Source: Paenibacillus_E sp042676385 (lineage in GTDB: Bacteria > Bacillota > Bacilli > Paenibacillales > NBRC-103111). From it: a stretch of 64,000 nt of DNA. How positions within the stretch are numbered: the stretch's first letter is position 1; each line of letters begins with the position of its first letter. A program made the translations under genes and the position numbers. Location: NCBI RefSeq assembly GCF_042676385.1, contig NZ_JBHTHA010000001.1, positions 1 to 64,000 of the forward strand, read 5' to 3'. This document shows, one piece after another, positions 26,009 through 34,316 of this stretch. The notes under the pieces are model-generated. The model did not search any database, was not told the origin of the DNA, and worked only from the letters and a program-made list of their open reading frames with translations.

Positions 26009-26232
26009 ATTCCACTCCCCCCTTCAACCGCTTTTGCCTCGTACGGTCCGAATAGAGCCGGCCAAAGAGTTCCAAACTTTAATGCTTCATAAGGGCTAAA
26101 CTGCGGCAATCCTGGCGGCTGATAAACCATATATAAATGTGGCGGTGTATTATAAAATTTTTCACGAATCGGCGGACACGGATCAAACGGACTGATGTAA
26201 GGGTAATACACTTTGAACTGCGAATGATGCAT
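26005..26232 (-). CDS. cotJA: Spore coat protein CotJA
   Basis: A 75-residue coat protein, first gene of cotJABC. It is Pro/Tyr-rich (YYPYISPFDPCPPIR, then PPHLYMVYQPPGLPQFSPYEAL), the usual CotJA character. The ATG follows a run of GAGGAGGAGC. Upstream on the minus strand TGATTTT-N15-CATATAAC is a weak sigma-E candidate. The overlap with cotJB suggests coupled translation. Confidence 0.92.
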   Translation of the reverse strand: MHHSQFKVYYPYISPFDPCPPIREKFYNTPPHLYMVYQPPGLPQFSPYEALKFGTLWPALFGPYEAKAVEGGSGI

Positions 26233-26501
26233 ACTGCTCCTCCTCTTCTTAAGTCTGATTGACTTCTGGCGCTACACAGAGGCCTATATGTTGGTTATAT
26301 GCGTAACGACTTGACCAAAATCACTGTTTTCAAACATTTCCACATTGTAAGAAGGAGGGACAGGTGGCTACAATGAACTTAGCAGTAATGCGTTGGGTGT
26401 AGGCGTAGATGATCACTTTGGTAAGCATTTTAGGGTGATAGCTGTCACGTCCGCCTCCGGAGTAAGCAGAGTCAAAGATATCTTGCTGTTTACAAAAAAT
26501 G
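26233..26501. other. cotJ upstream region, no gene seen
   Basis: This stretch holds the presumed cotJABC promoter next to 26232 and then about 200 bases with no convincing reading frame up to the terminator hairpin at 26502. Confidence 0.4.
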
Positions 26502-26546
26502 AGAGGCTGTCCCAGTCTGATATTGACTTAAGGGGATAGCCTCTTT
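26502..26546 (-). terminator. Terminator after the first DUF1772 gene
   Basis: AGAGGCTGTCCC pairs with GGGGATAGCCTCT. On the minus strand the stem is followed by CATTTTTTG. The plus strand also has a TTTTG, so it may work both ways. The stem and loop resemble the nagBA terminator. Confidence 0.7.
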
Positions 26547-26555
26547 TGTTCTTCT

Positions 26556-27035
26556 TCAAGGATAACGGAGCGCAATGATAAACGATGCCAAAGCCCCAAG
26601 GGACGCGAGCGTCCGCACGTGGTTCCAAGCTGTCCAGCTGCCGAGGTAACGCGTCCATAAGTCGGCGCCTGCAGTGCTGCCGGGGTCAACCGCGGCCAGC
26701 GCGTCGTTCAGAGGCACGTTGAACGCAGCCGTCACCAGGAAACTGACGAGATAGAGCAAGCTGCCGACAAGCAAATACTTCGATTTGGCGTGGCTCCGTC
26801 TGGCGATGGAAATGATCGCCAGGACGATACTCGCCAGAGTCGTTCCGAAAAATACGGTGCCGAACCATACATTGAGCACGGCGACGTTGATGGACTGCAT
26901 GGCGGCAATGCCTTGAGCCGCCGGAATGCGAGCGAGGGCGGTCATAACGAATGCCGAGAAGGCGAAGAACAATCCGGCAATCAGCCCGGAACCCAGTGCC
27001 GAGGCAAAGGTGAGCGTTGAGAGAAAGCGGCTCAT
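26556..27035 (-). CDS. DUF1772 (anthrone oxygenase family) membrane protein, copy 1
   Basis: A 159-residue membrane protein with four helices. The N-terminus LTFASALGSGLIAGLFFAFS, the central AAFNVPLNDALAAVDP and the C-terminal WNHVRTLASLGALASFIIAL are family marks; N-V-P-x-N-D is the conserved loop. Some relatives oxidise anthrones to quinones in polyketide pathways, but most bacterial members are unstudied. It overlaps the NmrA-type reductase by four bases. A close paralogue lies at 29331-29813 in the opposite orientation, and this copy is the more GC-rich. Confidence 0.85.
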   Translation of the reverse strand: MSRFLSTLTFASALGSGLIAGLFFAFSAFVMTALARIPAAQGIAAMQSINVAVLNVWFGTVFFGTTLASIVLAIISIARRSHAKSKYLLVGSLLYLVSFLVTAAFNVPLNDALAAVDPGSTAGADLWTRYLGSWTAWNHVRTLASLGALASFIIALRYP

Positions 27036-27874
27036 GCTCTCGCACCTCCCCAGACACCGGTTGCGGCTGTGCGTTTCGCATAGTCGGCGAAATCTCGCGG
27101 CTCCCGGCCCAGAGCGCGCTGAACGCCATCCGTCAGATTGGCGTTACGGCCGTCCAGGACCTCGGTAAACAGGTAGGTCAACAGCGCCGTGACATCGGCC
27201 GGTACGCCTGCCTGCGCCAATCCGGACGTGAACTCTTCTACGGAGATCTGTACGTAGCGGACATCTTGACCGCTCGACTTGGCGATCTCAGCGATCGCTT
27301 CTGCGAACGTCAGCATGCGCGGGCCGGTCAGCTCGTAGAGCTGGCCGACATGGCCATCCTCGGTCAACGCCGCTACGGCGACATCCGCGATGTCATCGGC
27401 ATCGATGAACGGCTCTCCCACATCCCCCACCGGGAGGGCGACCGTACCGCCGAGCACGGAATCGAGCAAAAAGTTTTCGCTGAAGTTTTGTGAAAACCAG
27501 CTCGCCCTCAGAATCGTCCAGTCAGCTCCCGATTCCCGCAGCGCCTGCTCGCTGCGCTGCGCCTCCTCTTCGCCCCGGCCGGATAGTAACACGAGCCGCT
27601 TAACCCCGTTTTTCACCGCCAGTCTGGCGAATGAACAGATCGCGTCGGCCGCCCCCGGCACTGCCAGATCCGGGTAATACGTGATGTATACCGCCTTCAC
27701 ATTTTGCAGTGCCGCTTCCCAGGTAGCCGGATTCTCCCAATCAAACGACAGGTCACCGGAACGGGAACCGATTCGAATCGGCAAGCCGCGCATCGTCATT
27801 CTTTCAGCCACACGGCGGCCGGTCTTGCCCGTACCGCCAAGAATCAAAAATTTTTCACCTGTATGGTTGTTCAT
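27032..27874 (-). CDS. NmrA-type NAD(P)-binding reductase
   Basis: A 280-residue atypical short-chain dehydrogenase of the NmrA/YtfG group. The N-terminal FLILGGTGKTGRRVAERM is the Gly-rich dinucleotide loop; NGVKRLVLLSGRG and LRASWFSQNFSENFLLD follow. Relatives reduce quinones or sense NADP. The start ATG 27874 is chosen because GAGGAGG precedes it; the ORF otherwise extends to a TTG inside that ribosome site. The promoter region holds a copy of the MarR operator motif, so it is probably controlled by the neighbouring regulator. Confidence 0.85.
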   Translation of the reverse strand: MNNHTGEKFLILGGTGKTGRRVAERMTMRGLPIRIGSRSGDLSFDWENPATWEAALQNVKAVYITYYPDLAVPGAADAICSFARLAVKNGVKRLVLLSGRGEEEAQRSEQALRESGADWTILRASWFSQNFSENFLLDSVLGGTVALPVGDVGEPFIDADDIADVAVAALTEDGHVGQLYELTGPRMLTFAEAIAEIAKSSGQDVRYVQISVEEFTSGLAQAGVPADVTALLTYLFTEVLDGRNANLTDGVQRALGREPRDFADYAKRTAATGVWGGARA

Positions 27875-27905
27875 ATGAATCCTCCTCAAATTTTTTACTT
27901 TTTAT

Positions 27906-27922
27906 TTGTTTGTGCATACAAC
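27906..27922. promoter_or_regulatory. MarR operator motif, copy 1
   Basis: TTGTTTGTGCATACAAC, an imperfect palindrome, lies between the NmrA-type gene and the MarR gene that precedes it. It matches the two other copies at 28394 and 28826 apart from A/T swaps. Confidence 0.6.
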
Positions 27923-27930
27923 TATTTGTT

Positions 27931-28359
27931 TTATGCTTTATTTTCTAATTGATCGCTTACTTTGTACAAATGCAAAGTTAACTCATCGCCTTCCTTCTCG
28001 CCCAATGTCGCGGAATATCGGCTGCGCAGGTTCATCCAACACTTGTTAATCGCTTCTTCCAACTCTTTGCCCTTATCCGTTGAGTAAATGAGTGACATCC
28101 GCCCCTCTACACGGTTATTAATCAGCCCTTTAACAACAAGCTTCTCAATGAGACGGGTAACTGTAGAAGGCTGGAGATGGAGAAGTTCGCCGATCTCTTT
28201 TTGCGAAATCCCTTCTTTTTCATACACAGTCATCAGCAAATAAGCATACGTTGGCGACAATCCGGTGATTGCGAACTCATCTTCGGCCATTTTGGTGATC
28301 ACCCTGCTGAGCCGGTTTGCAGTGAAGTACAGGCACTCTTTTAAATAAAACTTAAGCAC
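27931..28359 (-). CDS. MarR family regulator, copy 1
   Basis: A 142-residue winged-helix regulator. The recognition part is ISQKEIGELLHLQPSTVTRLIEKLV with the wing NRVEGRMSLIYST. GTG 28359 is chosen because AAAGGA lies ten bases upstream and because it gives the same N-terminus (MLKFYLKECLYF) as the second copy. It is about 70 percent identical by eye to the regulator at 28877. A palindromic operator lies about 35-52 bases upstream of its own start, so it should repress itself and the adjacent reductase and DUF1772 genes. The ligand may be a quinone or aromatic compound, by inference from the targets. Confidence 0.87.
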   Translation of the reverse strand: MLKFYLKECLYFTANRLSRVITKMAEDEFAITGLSPTYAYLLMTVYEKEGISQKEIGELLHLQPSTVTRLIEKLVVKGLINNRVEGRMSLIYSTDKGKELEEAINKCWMNLRSRYSATLGEKEGDELTLHLYKVSDQLENKA

Positions 28360-28393
28360 TTTTGCTGCATCCTTTCTGAAGAAAATTATTAAT

Positions 28394-28411
28394 GTTGTTT
28401 GCACATACAAC
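28394..28411. promoter_or_regulatory. MarR operator motif, copy 2
   Basis: GTTGTTTGCACATACAAC in the promoter region of the first MarR gene. Its reverse complement is identical over 17 bases to the copy before the second MarR gene. Confidence 0.65.
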
Positions 28412-28447
28412 TGTATATAATTTCCAAGGCATTGTCAATACACAATT

Positions 28448-28786
28448 TCAGTATAGAGATGCCGGTATTGCGATTACCGCCCTCCCCCCTTCCAACGGCC
28501 ATGCATTTGCATTTGTCGATTCCCCAAGCAGCAGCGCCGGGTCGAGGTAGTCGATCATCTGGTAAAGCTTGACCATAAGCGACATCGAGTTTTTGATAAA
28601 AATAAACACGTTATAATACGCAATTCCACCAACCGACCGCATAAAAAAGCGTGATCGCCGTAAGAACGGGCAGCGTAAGTACTTGTTCGAGATTATTATG
28701 CTGAATAGAGAAGCCTTTGTTGCTGTTTTGCCTCCAGCATGGATCCTGATCTGTCTGCATTCAGCATTCGGCTTTTGGACAATCAC
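28448..28786 (-). pseudogene. Decayed sugar ABC permease fragment (LplC/MalG type)
   Basis: On the minus strand one frame reads LPVLTAITLFYAVGWWNCVL and the next frame continues YNVFIFIKNSMSLMVKLYQMI. Together they resemble the conserved region of LplC/YtcP-type sugar permeases (LP-x-x-x-P-x-x-x-T-x-x-L-F-Y-A-V-G-x-W-N, then a lysine-rich turn and L-R-Q-x-x). A frameshift and stop codons break the match, and no start or ribosome site is seen. It is probably a relic lying between the mirrored MarR cassettes. The call is by eye only. Confidence 0.4.
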
Positions 28787-28825
28787 GAAAAAAGCACTTT
28801 ACAAAATAAGGAAAAACAATTATAT

Positions 28826-28842
28826 TTGTATGTGCAAACAAC
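28826..28842. promoter_or_regulatory. MarR operator motif, copy 3
   Basis: TTGTATGTGCAAACAAC lies 35-51 bases before the start of the second MarR gene, ahead of a TATAAT at 28852-28857. It equals copy 2 on the other strand. Confidence 0.65.
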
Positions 28843-28876
28843 TTTTTGAATTATAATGGGAAATGGGGTGTTAACA

Positions 28877-29302
28877 TTGCTGGATATCTATCTAAAAGAG
28901 TGTCTATACTTCACGGCAAATCGCCTTAGCAGGGTTATTACCAAGCTCGCGGAAGACGAATTTGCGGTAAGCGGAATGTCCCCAACCTTTGCTTTTTTAT
29001 TGATGGCCGTGTACGAAAAAGAGGGGATTTCACAGAAAGAACTGGGTCGAATTCTTCATCTCCAACCCTCAACAGTGACAAGACTTATTGAAAAGCTAGT
29101 CGCCAAAAATTTACTGTATAACCGTGTGGAGGGCCGATTATCGCTTATATACGCAACGGATAGAGGCAAAGCAATGGAAGAAGTAATTAACGAGTGTTGG
29201 AATAATCTCAGACGACGTTACAATGCTATTTTGGGTGAAGAAAGTGACGACCTATCGCTTCAGTTATATGAGGTGAGCAACCAATTGGAAAAAATCGAAT
29301 GA
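28877..29302 (+). CDS. MarR family regulator, copy 2
   Basis: A 141-residue regulator closely related to the one at 27931-28359 (LKECLYFTANRLSRVITKLAEDEF, then ISQKELGRILHLQPSTVTRLIEKLV and the wing NRVEGRLSLIYAT). TTG 28877 is chosen because GGGGTG lies six bases upstream and because the N-terminus then aligns with copy 1; an in-frame ATG at 28856 lies inside the likely -10 region. It is followed after 28 bases by the second DUF1772 gene. The shared operator suggests that the two regulators cross-control both cassettes. Confidence 0.87.
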   Translation: MLDIYLKECLYFTANRLSRVITKLAEDEFAVSGMSPTFAFLLMAVYEKEGISQKELGRILHLQPSTVTRLIEKLVAKNLLYNRVEGRLSLIYATDRGKAMEEVINECWNNLRRRYNAILGEESDDLSLQLYEVSNQLEKIE

Positions 29303-29330
29303 TAATTCATTTAATGGGAGGTATAAATTC

Positions 29331-29813
29331 ATGGGTAATGTGCTCTTTGGTTTGACGTTTGCTTCAGCGCTGGGCTCCGGTTTGGTCGCTGGATTGTTTT
29401 TTGCCTTTTCGAATTTCGTAATGCAAGCCCTCGCTCGCCTGCCGGTGGACCAAGGCATTGCTGCCATGCAGTCCATCAATATTACGGTGCTCAACCCTTT
29501 GTTTAGTTTGGTATTCATGGGAACAGCCTTGGCTTGCGTCATTCTGGGGATCGCCTCATTCTTTAAATTTGGCACCGTTAGCGCGATATATCTGCTTGCC
29601 GGCAGCTTACTCTATTTCGTCGGCTCTTTTCTCGTAACGATCATCTTTAATGTACCGCTCAATGACGCCTTAGCCGCTGTGTCCCCGGGCAGTTCCGAGG
29701 GAGCTAATCTGTGGACTCATTATCTTTCCAGTTGGGTAGCTTGGAATCATGTTCGGACTATTGCTTCTCTCGGGGCCTTGGCATCTTTTATCATCGCGCT
29801 TCGCCAATGGTGA
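29331..29813 (+). CDS. DUF1772 (anthrone oxygenase family) membrane protein, copy 2
   Basis: A 160-residue, four-helix membrane protein clearly paralogous to the one at 26556-27035. The two share FASALGSGL-x-AGLFFAFS, QGIAAMQSIN, FNVPLNDALAAV-x-PGS and WNHVRT-x-ASLGALASFIIALR. GGGAGGTATAAATTC precedes the ATG. It forms a unit with the MarR gene just upstream and has no reductase partner of its own. Confidence 0.86.
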   Translation: MGNVLFGLTFASALGSGLVAGLFFAFSNFVMQALARLPVDQGIAAMQSINITVLNPLFSLVFMGTALACVILGIASFFKFGTVSAIYLLAGSLLYFVGSFLVTIIFNVPLNDALAAVSPGSSEGANLWTHYLSSWVAWNHVRTIASLGALASFIIALRQW

Positions 29814-29839
29814 AATTGATTGAATTTCATACAACAAAC

Positions 29840-29884
29840 AAAGACCGCCAACTCCCTGAACGGATCTAGGGAGAGCGGTCTTTC
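29840..29884. terminator. Two-way terminator
   Basis: AAAGACCGC and GCGGTCTTT form the outer stem, with CTCCCT/AGGGAG inside. It sits between the convergent DUF1772 copy 2 and HAD hydrolase genes and has A/T runs on both sides. Confidence 0.8.
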
Positions 29885-29888
29885 CCAA

Positions 29889-30590
29889 TCATTGTAGGAT
29901 ATCAATCAGTTCATGAAGCTTTGTAACGATAGCGAGCGGCTGGATATCAGCCTTTGGCGTTTTGCCGTATTTATTCAGCCATACTGCCTGCATACCGACT
30001 CGGATCGGCCCAGCGACATCCGCTTCCCAGGAATCCCCGACGAAAATGGTTTCTTCGGCCTTGACCTTGAAATGATCAAGCGCCAACTGATAAATGCGCG
30101 GATCGGGCTTTGCCATCCCCACCACATTTGAGATCCAAACTTGTTCGGATGGGAACAGCTCTTTTAGCCCAAGACGCTCTATTTTCCCGCCTTGCATATC
30201 GTGAGGACCATTCGTTATAATTCCGATCTGATATCGCCCCTTCAACCTATGCAATAACTCAATGACAGCGGGATCGGGTTGAAGGCTCTCAACGTATTGA
30301 CGAACGAAATCCAGATTGAAAGCCTTGGCTTCCTCTTCCGTCATGATATGACGGTGATCGGCCAATGTCTCGATCAGCCTTCGATTGCGATAAGCTTCAA
30401 CCGAGCAAATTCTTTGCTCATACAGGTAGTAAAGCTCATCGCTTTTCTTTTGGAAGGCCGTAAAGAAAGCTTCATTCTCATAACGTCCGGTCACCGGATG
30501 TTCGGCAAACATTCGTTTCAATACAACGTTCCAAGTGGTTGAGAAATCAAATAATGTATCGTCCAGATCAAATAAGATCAGCTTCGTCAT
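29889..30590 (-). CDS. YjjG/YfnB-type HAD hydrolase
   Basis: A 233-residue HAD phosphatase of the YjjG group, nucleotidases that act on pyrimidine and noncanonical nucleoside monophosphates. Motif I is ILFDLDDTLFDF, motif II IGIITNGPHDMQ, motif III K in GMAKPDPRIYQ, motif IV FVGDSWEADVAG. The helical cap lies between residues 18 and 95. It stands alone between a terminator and the AI-2E-type permease. House-cleaning of nucleotides is a likely but unproved role. Confidence 0.87.
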   Translation of the reverse strand: MTKLILFDLDDTLFDFSTTWNVVLKRMFAEHPVTGRYENEAFFTAFQKKSDELYYLYEQRICSVEAYRNRRLIETLADHRHIMTEEEAKAFNLDFVRQYVESLQPDPAVIELLHRLKGRYQIGIITNGPHDMQGGKIERLGLKELFPSEQVWISNVVGMAKPDPRIYQLALDHFKVKAEETIFVGDSWEADVAGPIRVGMQAVWLNKYGKTPKADIQPLAIVTKLHELIDILQ

Positions 30591-30622
30591 TTACTTCCAC
30601 ACCCTAATCTCCGTACTTTCGG

Positions 30623-31669
30623 TCAATCCATCTTAATACTAAGCTTGAGCAAACCGGCTTTACGCATCGCTTGATAAATAATGACAACAAGTGGCCCTAA
30701 GAACAAGCCCATGAGCCCCATCAGTTCGAAGCCTACATATAAGCTGATTAAAGCCGCTAATGCATTGATCCCCACAGCGTCGCTGAGCACTTTAGGCTCA
30801 ACGATACGCCGGAAAATCGTTAAAACGAGAAACAACACCAGCAAGCCGATCCCTAATGCCGTATGACCGACTAGCAGTTGATAGGTGAACCAGGGGATGA
30901 AGACGAGTCCGGTACCGACAATAGGCACAAACTCCATCACCATGACCAGCAATGAAATGGCAAGCGGGTACTCGGCCCGCAAAACCAATAAACCGATGAA
31001 CGTAACCAAATAGGTCAAAACCGCCATGATAAGCTGCGCACGGATAAATCCGAAAATCGCTCCCCTCAGGTTCACAAGCACATTCTCCATCTTTCCTTTG
31101 GATTGCTCCTCGAACATTGAAAGGAATGCAACTTTCAGCTTCGGCAAGCTGAACATGAACAAATAAAGAGCGATAACGAAAACGATCAGCCAGATGAACA
31201 TATTCGGAATTTTACCCGCTACATTAATGAAAAATCCGGAAATGCCGCTAAACACATCTGTCAGCGCTCCCGTTAAGGTAGCGGTACCGTGCTCCAGCCA
31301 GGTTTGAACCTGTGGCGCCATTTCCGGTGGCAAAGATTCATAAAATCCTTGCGTACGCGTCACGGCCTGATCGACATACTTATTCACTTCTTCCATGTAG
31401 TTCGGCGCTTTGCGTCCCAGATCAATCAATTCCGTGACGACGTTCAATCCGATAAAATAGAACAGTGTAAGGGTCAGCAGTGTAAAAAGGGTACTTACAA
31501 CCGTAGCCGCGGTCATTCGATTTACTCTAATCCCTCGCATAAGGAGTACTGTAATCGGATCAAGGAATATAGCCATGACCAAGGCCAAAGAGAAGGGGAG
31601 CCCTACGGTAAACAGTTCATACAAAAGCAGCAGTCCAAAAACCATGATCACAACGGTCTTCAAAGACAT
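30623..31669 (-). CDS. AI-2E family (UPF0118) membrane protein, YtvI-like
   Basis: A 348-residue membrane protein with about eight helices. The family pattern is seen in PFSLALVMAIFLDP near the N-terminus, a long soluble segment at about 85-150 (VDQAVTRTQGFYESLPPEMAP), and the C-terminal EFVPIVGTGLVFIPW and FRRIVEPKVLSDAVGI. Relatives export AI-2 or act as cation/proton exchangers; in sporulating Bacillota one paralogue (YtvI) is a sporulation protein. Which of these this is cannot be told. AAGGAGTTCCC precedes the ATG. It follows the HlyC/CorC gene by 18 bases. Confidence 0.8.
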   Translation of the reverse strand: MSLKTVVIMVFGLLLLYELFTVGLPFSLALVMAIFLDPITVLLMRGIRVNRMTAATVVSTLFTLLTLTLFYFIGLNVVTELIDLGRKAPNYMEEVNKYVDQAVTRTQGFYESLPPEMAPQVQTWLEHGTATLTGALTDVFSGISGFFINVAGKIPNMFIWLIVFVIALYLFMFSLPKLKVAFLSMFEEQSKGKMENVLVNLRGAIFGFIRAQLIMAVLTYLVTFIGLLVLRAEYPLAISLLVMVMEFVPIVGTGLVFIPWFTYQLLVGHTALGIGLLVLFLVLTIFRRIVEPKVLSDAVGINALAALISLYVGFELMGLMGLFLGPLVVIIYQAMRKAGLLKLSIKMD

Positions 31670-31687
31670 GGATGGGAACTCCTTCGC

Positions 31688-33022
31688 TTATTCGTTTTCA
31701 GGCTTCACCGCGGTGTTTTTTGTAATATGTATGCGCAAAATACGCAGTCTATCCACTTCGGAAACTTCGAAAATATGGGAACCGAACTCTACCTTTTTCC
31801 CCTTTATCGGCGCACCTTCCAGCTTCTTAAACAACCAGCCGCCGATCGAATCCACATCATCGTCTTCAATGTCCAAATCCAGCAGATCGTTCAAATCTTC
31901 GATGAGTACACGCCCGTCAACGGATGTATATTTGTCCTTCACCTCAACGCCCGGTCGCTCATCGATATCAAATTCATCGTGCAGCTCCCCGACAATCTCC
32001 TCCAAAATATCCTCAAGCGTCAGAAGTCCCGCAGTTCCGCCATATTCGTCGATGACGATAGCCAGTTGAGAATGCTTTTTCTGCATAAGCTTCAGGACAC
32101 GGCTGACTTCCATGGACTCGGGAACGTTCAGGATCGGGCGAATAAACGTCTGAAGATCCTGTTCTTCATCCGGATCCGCCGTCAGCAAATCGGCAATATG
32201 CACAAAGCCGACGATGTTATCCTTATCTTCCACGCCGACCGGGTAACGGGTATGTTTCGTTTCATGCACCATTCGCAAATTGTCAATAAAACTCAAGTCC
32301 AGAAACAAGCAATCCATATCGGTACGGGGCAGCATCACTTCGCGGGCAATCCGTTCTGAAAACTCGAAAATATTATCAAAAAGAACCATCTCATCCTGAT
32401 CGATGTGACCGCTTTTCACGCTCTCGTCCATCAGAATGCGAATTTCTTCCTCCGTATGTGCAGCTTCATGCTCACTTGCCGGCTCAACGCCGATCCAGCG
32501 CAAGAATGTGTTAGCCGCACCGTTCAGCAGCCAGATGATCGGACGAAATATTTTATAGAAGAAAAGCAGAGGCGCCGAGAGCCATAGAGAGGTTAATTCG
32601 GCTTTTTGAATCGCGAATGACTTCGGTGCCAATTCTCCCAATACGATGTGCATGAAAGTAATAAAGCCGAACGATACGATAAAGGATAGCGTATCGGTAA
32701 ATACGGAAGGCTCAATGTGCAGCGTATGCAGCAGCGGCTGGATGATCAGTTCTGAAACAGCCGGCTCTCCGACCCAACCTAGACCCAGAGAGGCAAGTGT
32801 AATGCCAAGCTGAGTAGAGGATAAATATGTATCCAATTGAGACGTAACGGTCATTGCGTATTTCGCTTTAACGCTGCCTTCGTTCAGAAGCTGTTGAATG
32901 CGGGATTGCCGCACTTTCACAAGCGCGAATTCGGCAGCGACGAAGAAACCGTTCAGCAGTACCAACACAATGACCAATATCAGGTTAAGCACGATGGAAC
33001 CGAGATCAAATGTAGTATGCAA
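31688..33022 (-). CDS. CNNM/HlyC-CorC family transporter protein
   Basis: A 444-residue membrane protein: a CNNM (DUF21) domain with about four helices at residues 8-200 (NGFFVAAEFALVKVRQSRI, SLGLGWVGEP), a CBS pair at about 215-335 (HTKHTRYPVGVEDKDNIVGFVHI and HSQLAIVIDEYGGTAGLLTLEDI) and a CorC/HlyC domain at the C-terminus. Relatives act in Mg2+ or Na+ export and cation homeostasis. The start is TTG 33022 with AAGGAG 10 bases upstream. It probably forms a unit with the AI-2E-type gene downstream. Confidence 0.9.
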   Translation of the reverse strand: MHTTFDLGSIVLNLILVIVLVLLNGFFVAAEFALVKVRQSRIQQLLNEGSVKAKYAMTVTSQLDTYLSSTQLGITLASLGLGWVGEPAVSELIIQPLLHTLHIEPSVFTDTLSFIVSFGFITFMHIVLGELAPKSFAIQKAELTSLWLSAPLLFFYKIFRPIIWLLNGAANTFLRWIGVEPASEHEAAHTEEEIRILMDESVKSGHIDQDEMVLFDNIFEFSERIAREVMLPRTDMDCLFLDLSFIDNLRMVHETKHTRYPVGVEDKDNIVGFVHIADLLTADPDEEQDLQTFIRPILNVPESMEVSRVLKLMQKKHSQLAIVIDEYGGTAGLLTLEDILEEIVGELHDEFDIDERPGVEVKDKYTSVDGRVLIEDLNDLLDLDIEDDDVDSIGGWLFKKLEGAPIKGKKVEFGSHIFEVSEVDRLRILRIHITKNTAVKPENE

Positions 33023-33050
33023 TTGCGTAAGTCTCCTTCAATAATAAGGA

Positions 33051-34178
33051 TTAAATGATAGCTTTACGGCTTTTGAAATCAACTGTTCTATAATACGAAT
33101 CCGCTACAAGGAGGTTTGGTCCGCAGCATGCGGCTTCACTGCAGAAGCAATTTACGCGTAAGTTCAGCGGATTGTTTTCCCATCGGGCAAAAATCGTATC
33201 AAGATCATCCTGATGCACATTACCAAGAGGCGGTTCATTCGCAAAATCCGTCACATACACGTCTCCGGTGAACGAACTGATATTCAAGCGGTTTCGTCCA
33301 TCCGGATCATTGCGAACCGTCACATTTGGTTCCATACGAAGCCTTCTAACAAGATCACGATCTTCTTGGTCCTCGTTGCAGGCGAAGAACGGAAGCGTAC
33401 CGAACAGCATCCACATGTCCTTGTTCCGGCTATCCAGCAAACGGTGAATACTGTCCCGAAGCTGAGGGAGTGTAACCATCGGCAGATGTGAAGCGAACGA
33501 GCTGGCATACATCGGATGGACCTCATGACGCATACAGCCCATTTCTTGGATTAATTTATGTATGCCGGTTAATTTTTCATAGGTTCTCGTATTAATCATA
33601 GACTCCGCAGATATGTATAAGCCGCCTTTACTAAGGGCGATCGTATTCTCTATCATTCGCTCGTACATGCGGGCCGCGGTGTCGTAACTAACCGGATGAT
33701 GGCTATTGACGAAACCGACTTGATGGAAATCGTCCGCATTTAAATAATTAAATGAGATATGCATGACGTCCAGGTAAGGAGCAAGCAGCTCGTATCTCGC
33801 CAAATCCAGCGTCAAATTAGAGTTGATCTGCGTTCGGACGCCGCGTTCCCGCGCATATTTTAGAATCGGCAGCATATAGTCTTGTACAGTCTTCAGATGA
33901 TAAGACGGTTCGCCGCCGGTTAAACTGAGGGTCTCCAAATGTTCGACTTGATCAAGTTTGCGCAAAATCAGATCAAGCGGCAGTCTCGGCCCTTCCGTCA
34001 TCGTTAAGGAGTCGCCCACCGCACAGTGTTCGCACCGCATATTGCAAAGATTCGTAATCGTAAGTTCTACGCTTGTTAATACATGTTTCCCGTACTTTCG
34101 ATAGGACCTGATCGGATCCCAAGGATCATACTGGGGAGATAGCTCCGGCAAAACGGAGCGAGTTTCATTCATTTTCAT
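33051..34178 (-). CDS. yfkAB: Radical SAM protein YfkAB
   Basis: A 375-residue radical SAM enzyme. The 4Fe-4S site is CNMRCEHC (C45, C49, C52), followed by SLTGGEPSYHL for SAM binding. The C-terminal CFCSEAACCG gives the C-x-C-x4-C motif that defines the YfkAB group, likely holding another cluster. The substrate is unknown. ATG 34178 is chosen because AGGTG lies upstream with good spacing; a GTG at 34187 would add three residues. It is single, flanked by the HlyC/CorC gene and the MMPL gene. Confidence 0.88.
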   Translation of the reverse strand: MKMNETRSVLPELSPQYDPWDPIRSYRKYGKHVLTSVELTITNLCNMRCEHCAVGDSLTMTEGPRLPLDLILRKLDQVEHLETLSLTGGEPSYHLKTVQDYMLPILKYARERGVRTQINSNLTLDLARYELLAPYLDVMHISFNYLNADDFHQVGFVNSHHPVSYDTAARMYERMIENTIALSKGGLYISAESMINTRTYEKLTGIHKLIQEMGCMRHEVHPMYASSFASHLPMVTLPQLRDSIHRLLDSRNKDMWMLFGTLPFFACNEDQEDRDLVRRLRMEPNVTVRNDPDGRNRLNISSFTGDVYVTDFANEPPLGNVHQDDLDTIFARWENNPLNLRVNCFCSEAACCGPNLLVADSYYRTVDFKSRKAII

Positions 34179-34246
34179 GCTGTTCACACCTGACCTATCT
34201 TCTATTCATGCCTATACCTATGCCCTATATTGTAACTTATGATTAG

Positions 34247-34288
34247 TAAAAAAGGAAACCAGCCCCAAAGGTAGAATACAGTGTTTCC
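34247..34288 (-). terminator. Weak terminator after the MMPL gene
   Basis: On the minus strand GGAAAC and GTTTCC form a 6-bp stem across about 23 bases, followed by TTTTTTAC. It lies between the MMPL stop and the yfkAB start. Confidence 0.5.
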
Positions 34289-34316
34289 GGCATTCCACCC
34301 TCCGCTTCGACTTTCC

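Noticed and set aside
31289..32359. 356-codon open frame on the plus strand
   Set aside because: It lies antisense to the AI-2E-type and HlyC/CorC genes, both clear by motif. Its Gln/His-rich product has no recognisable pattern.
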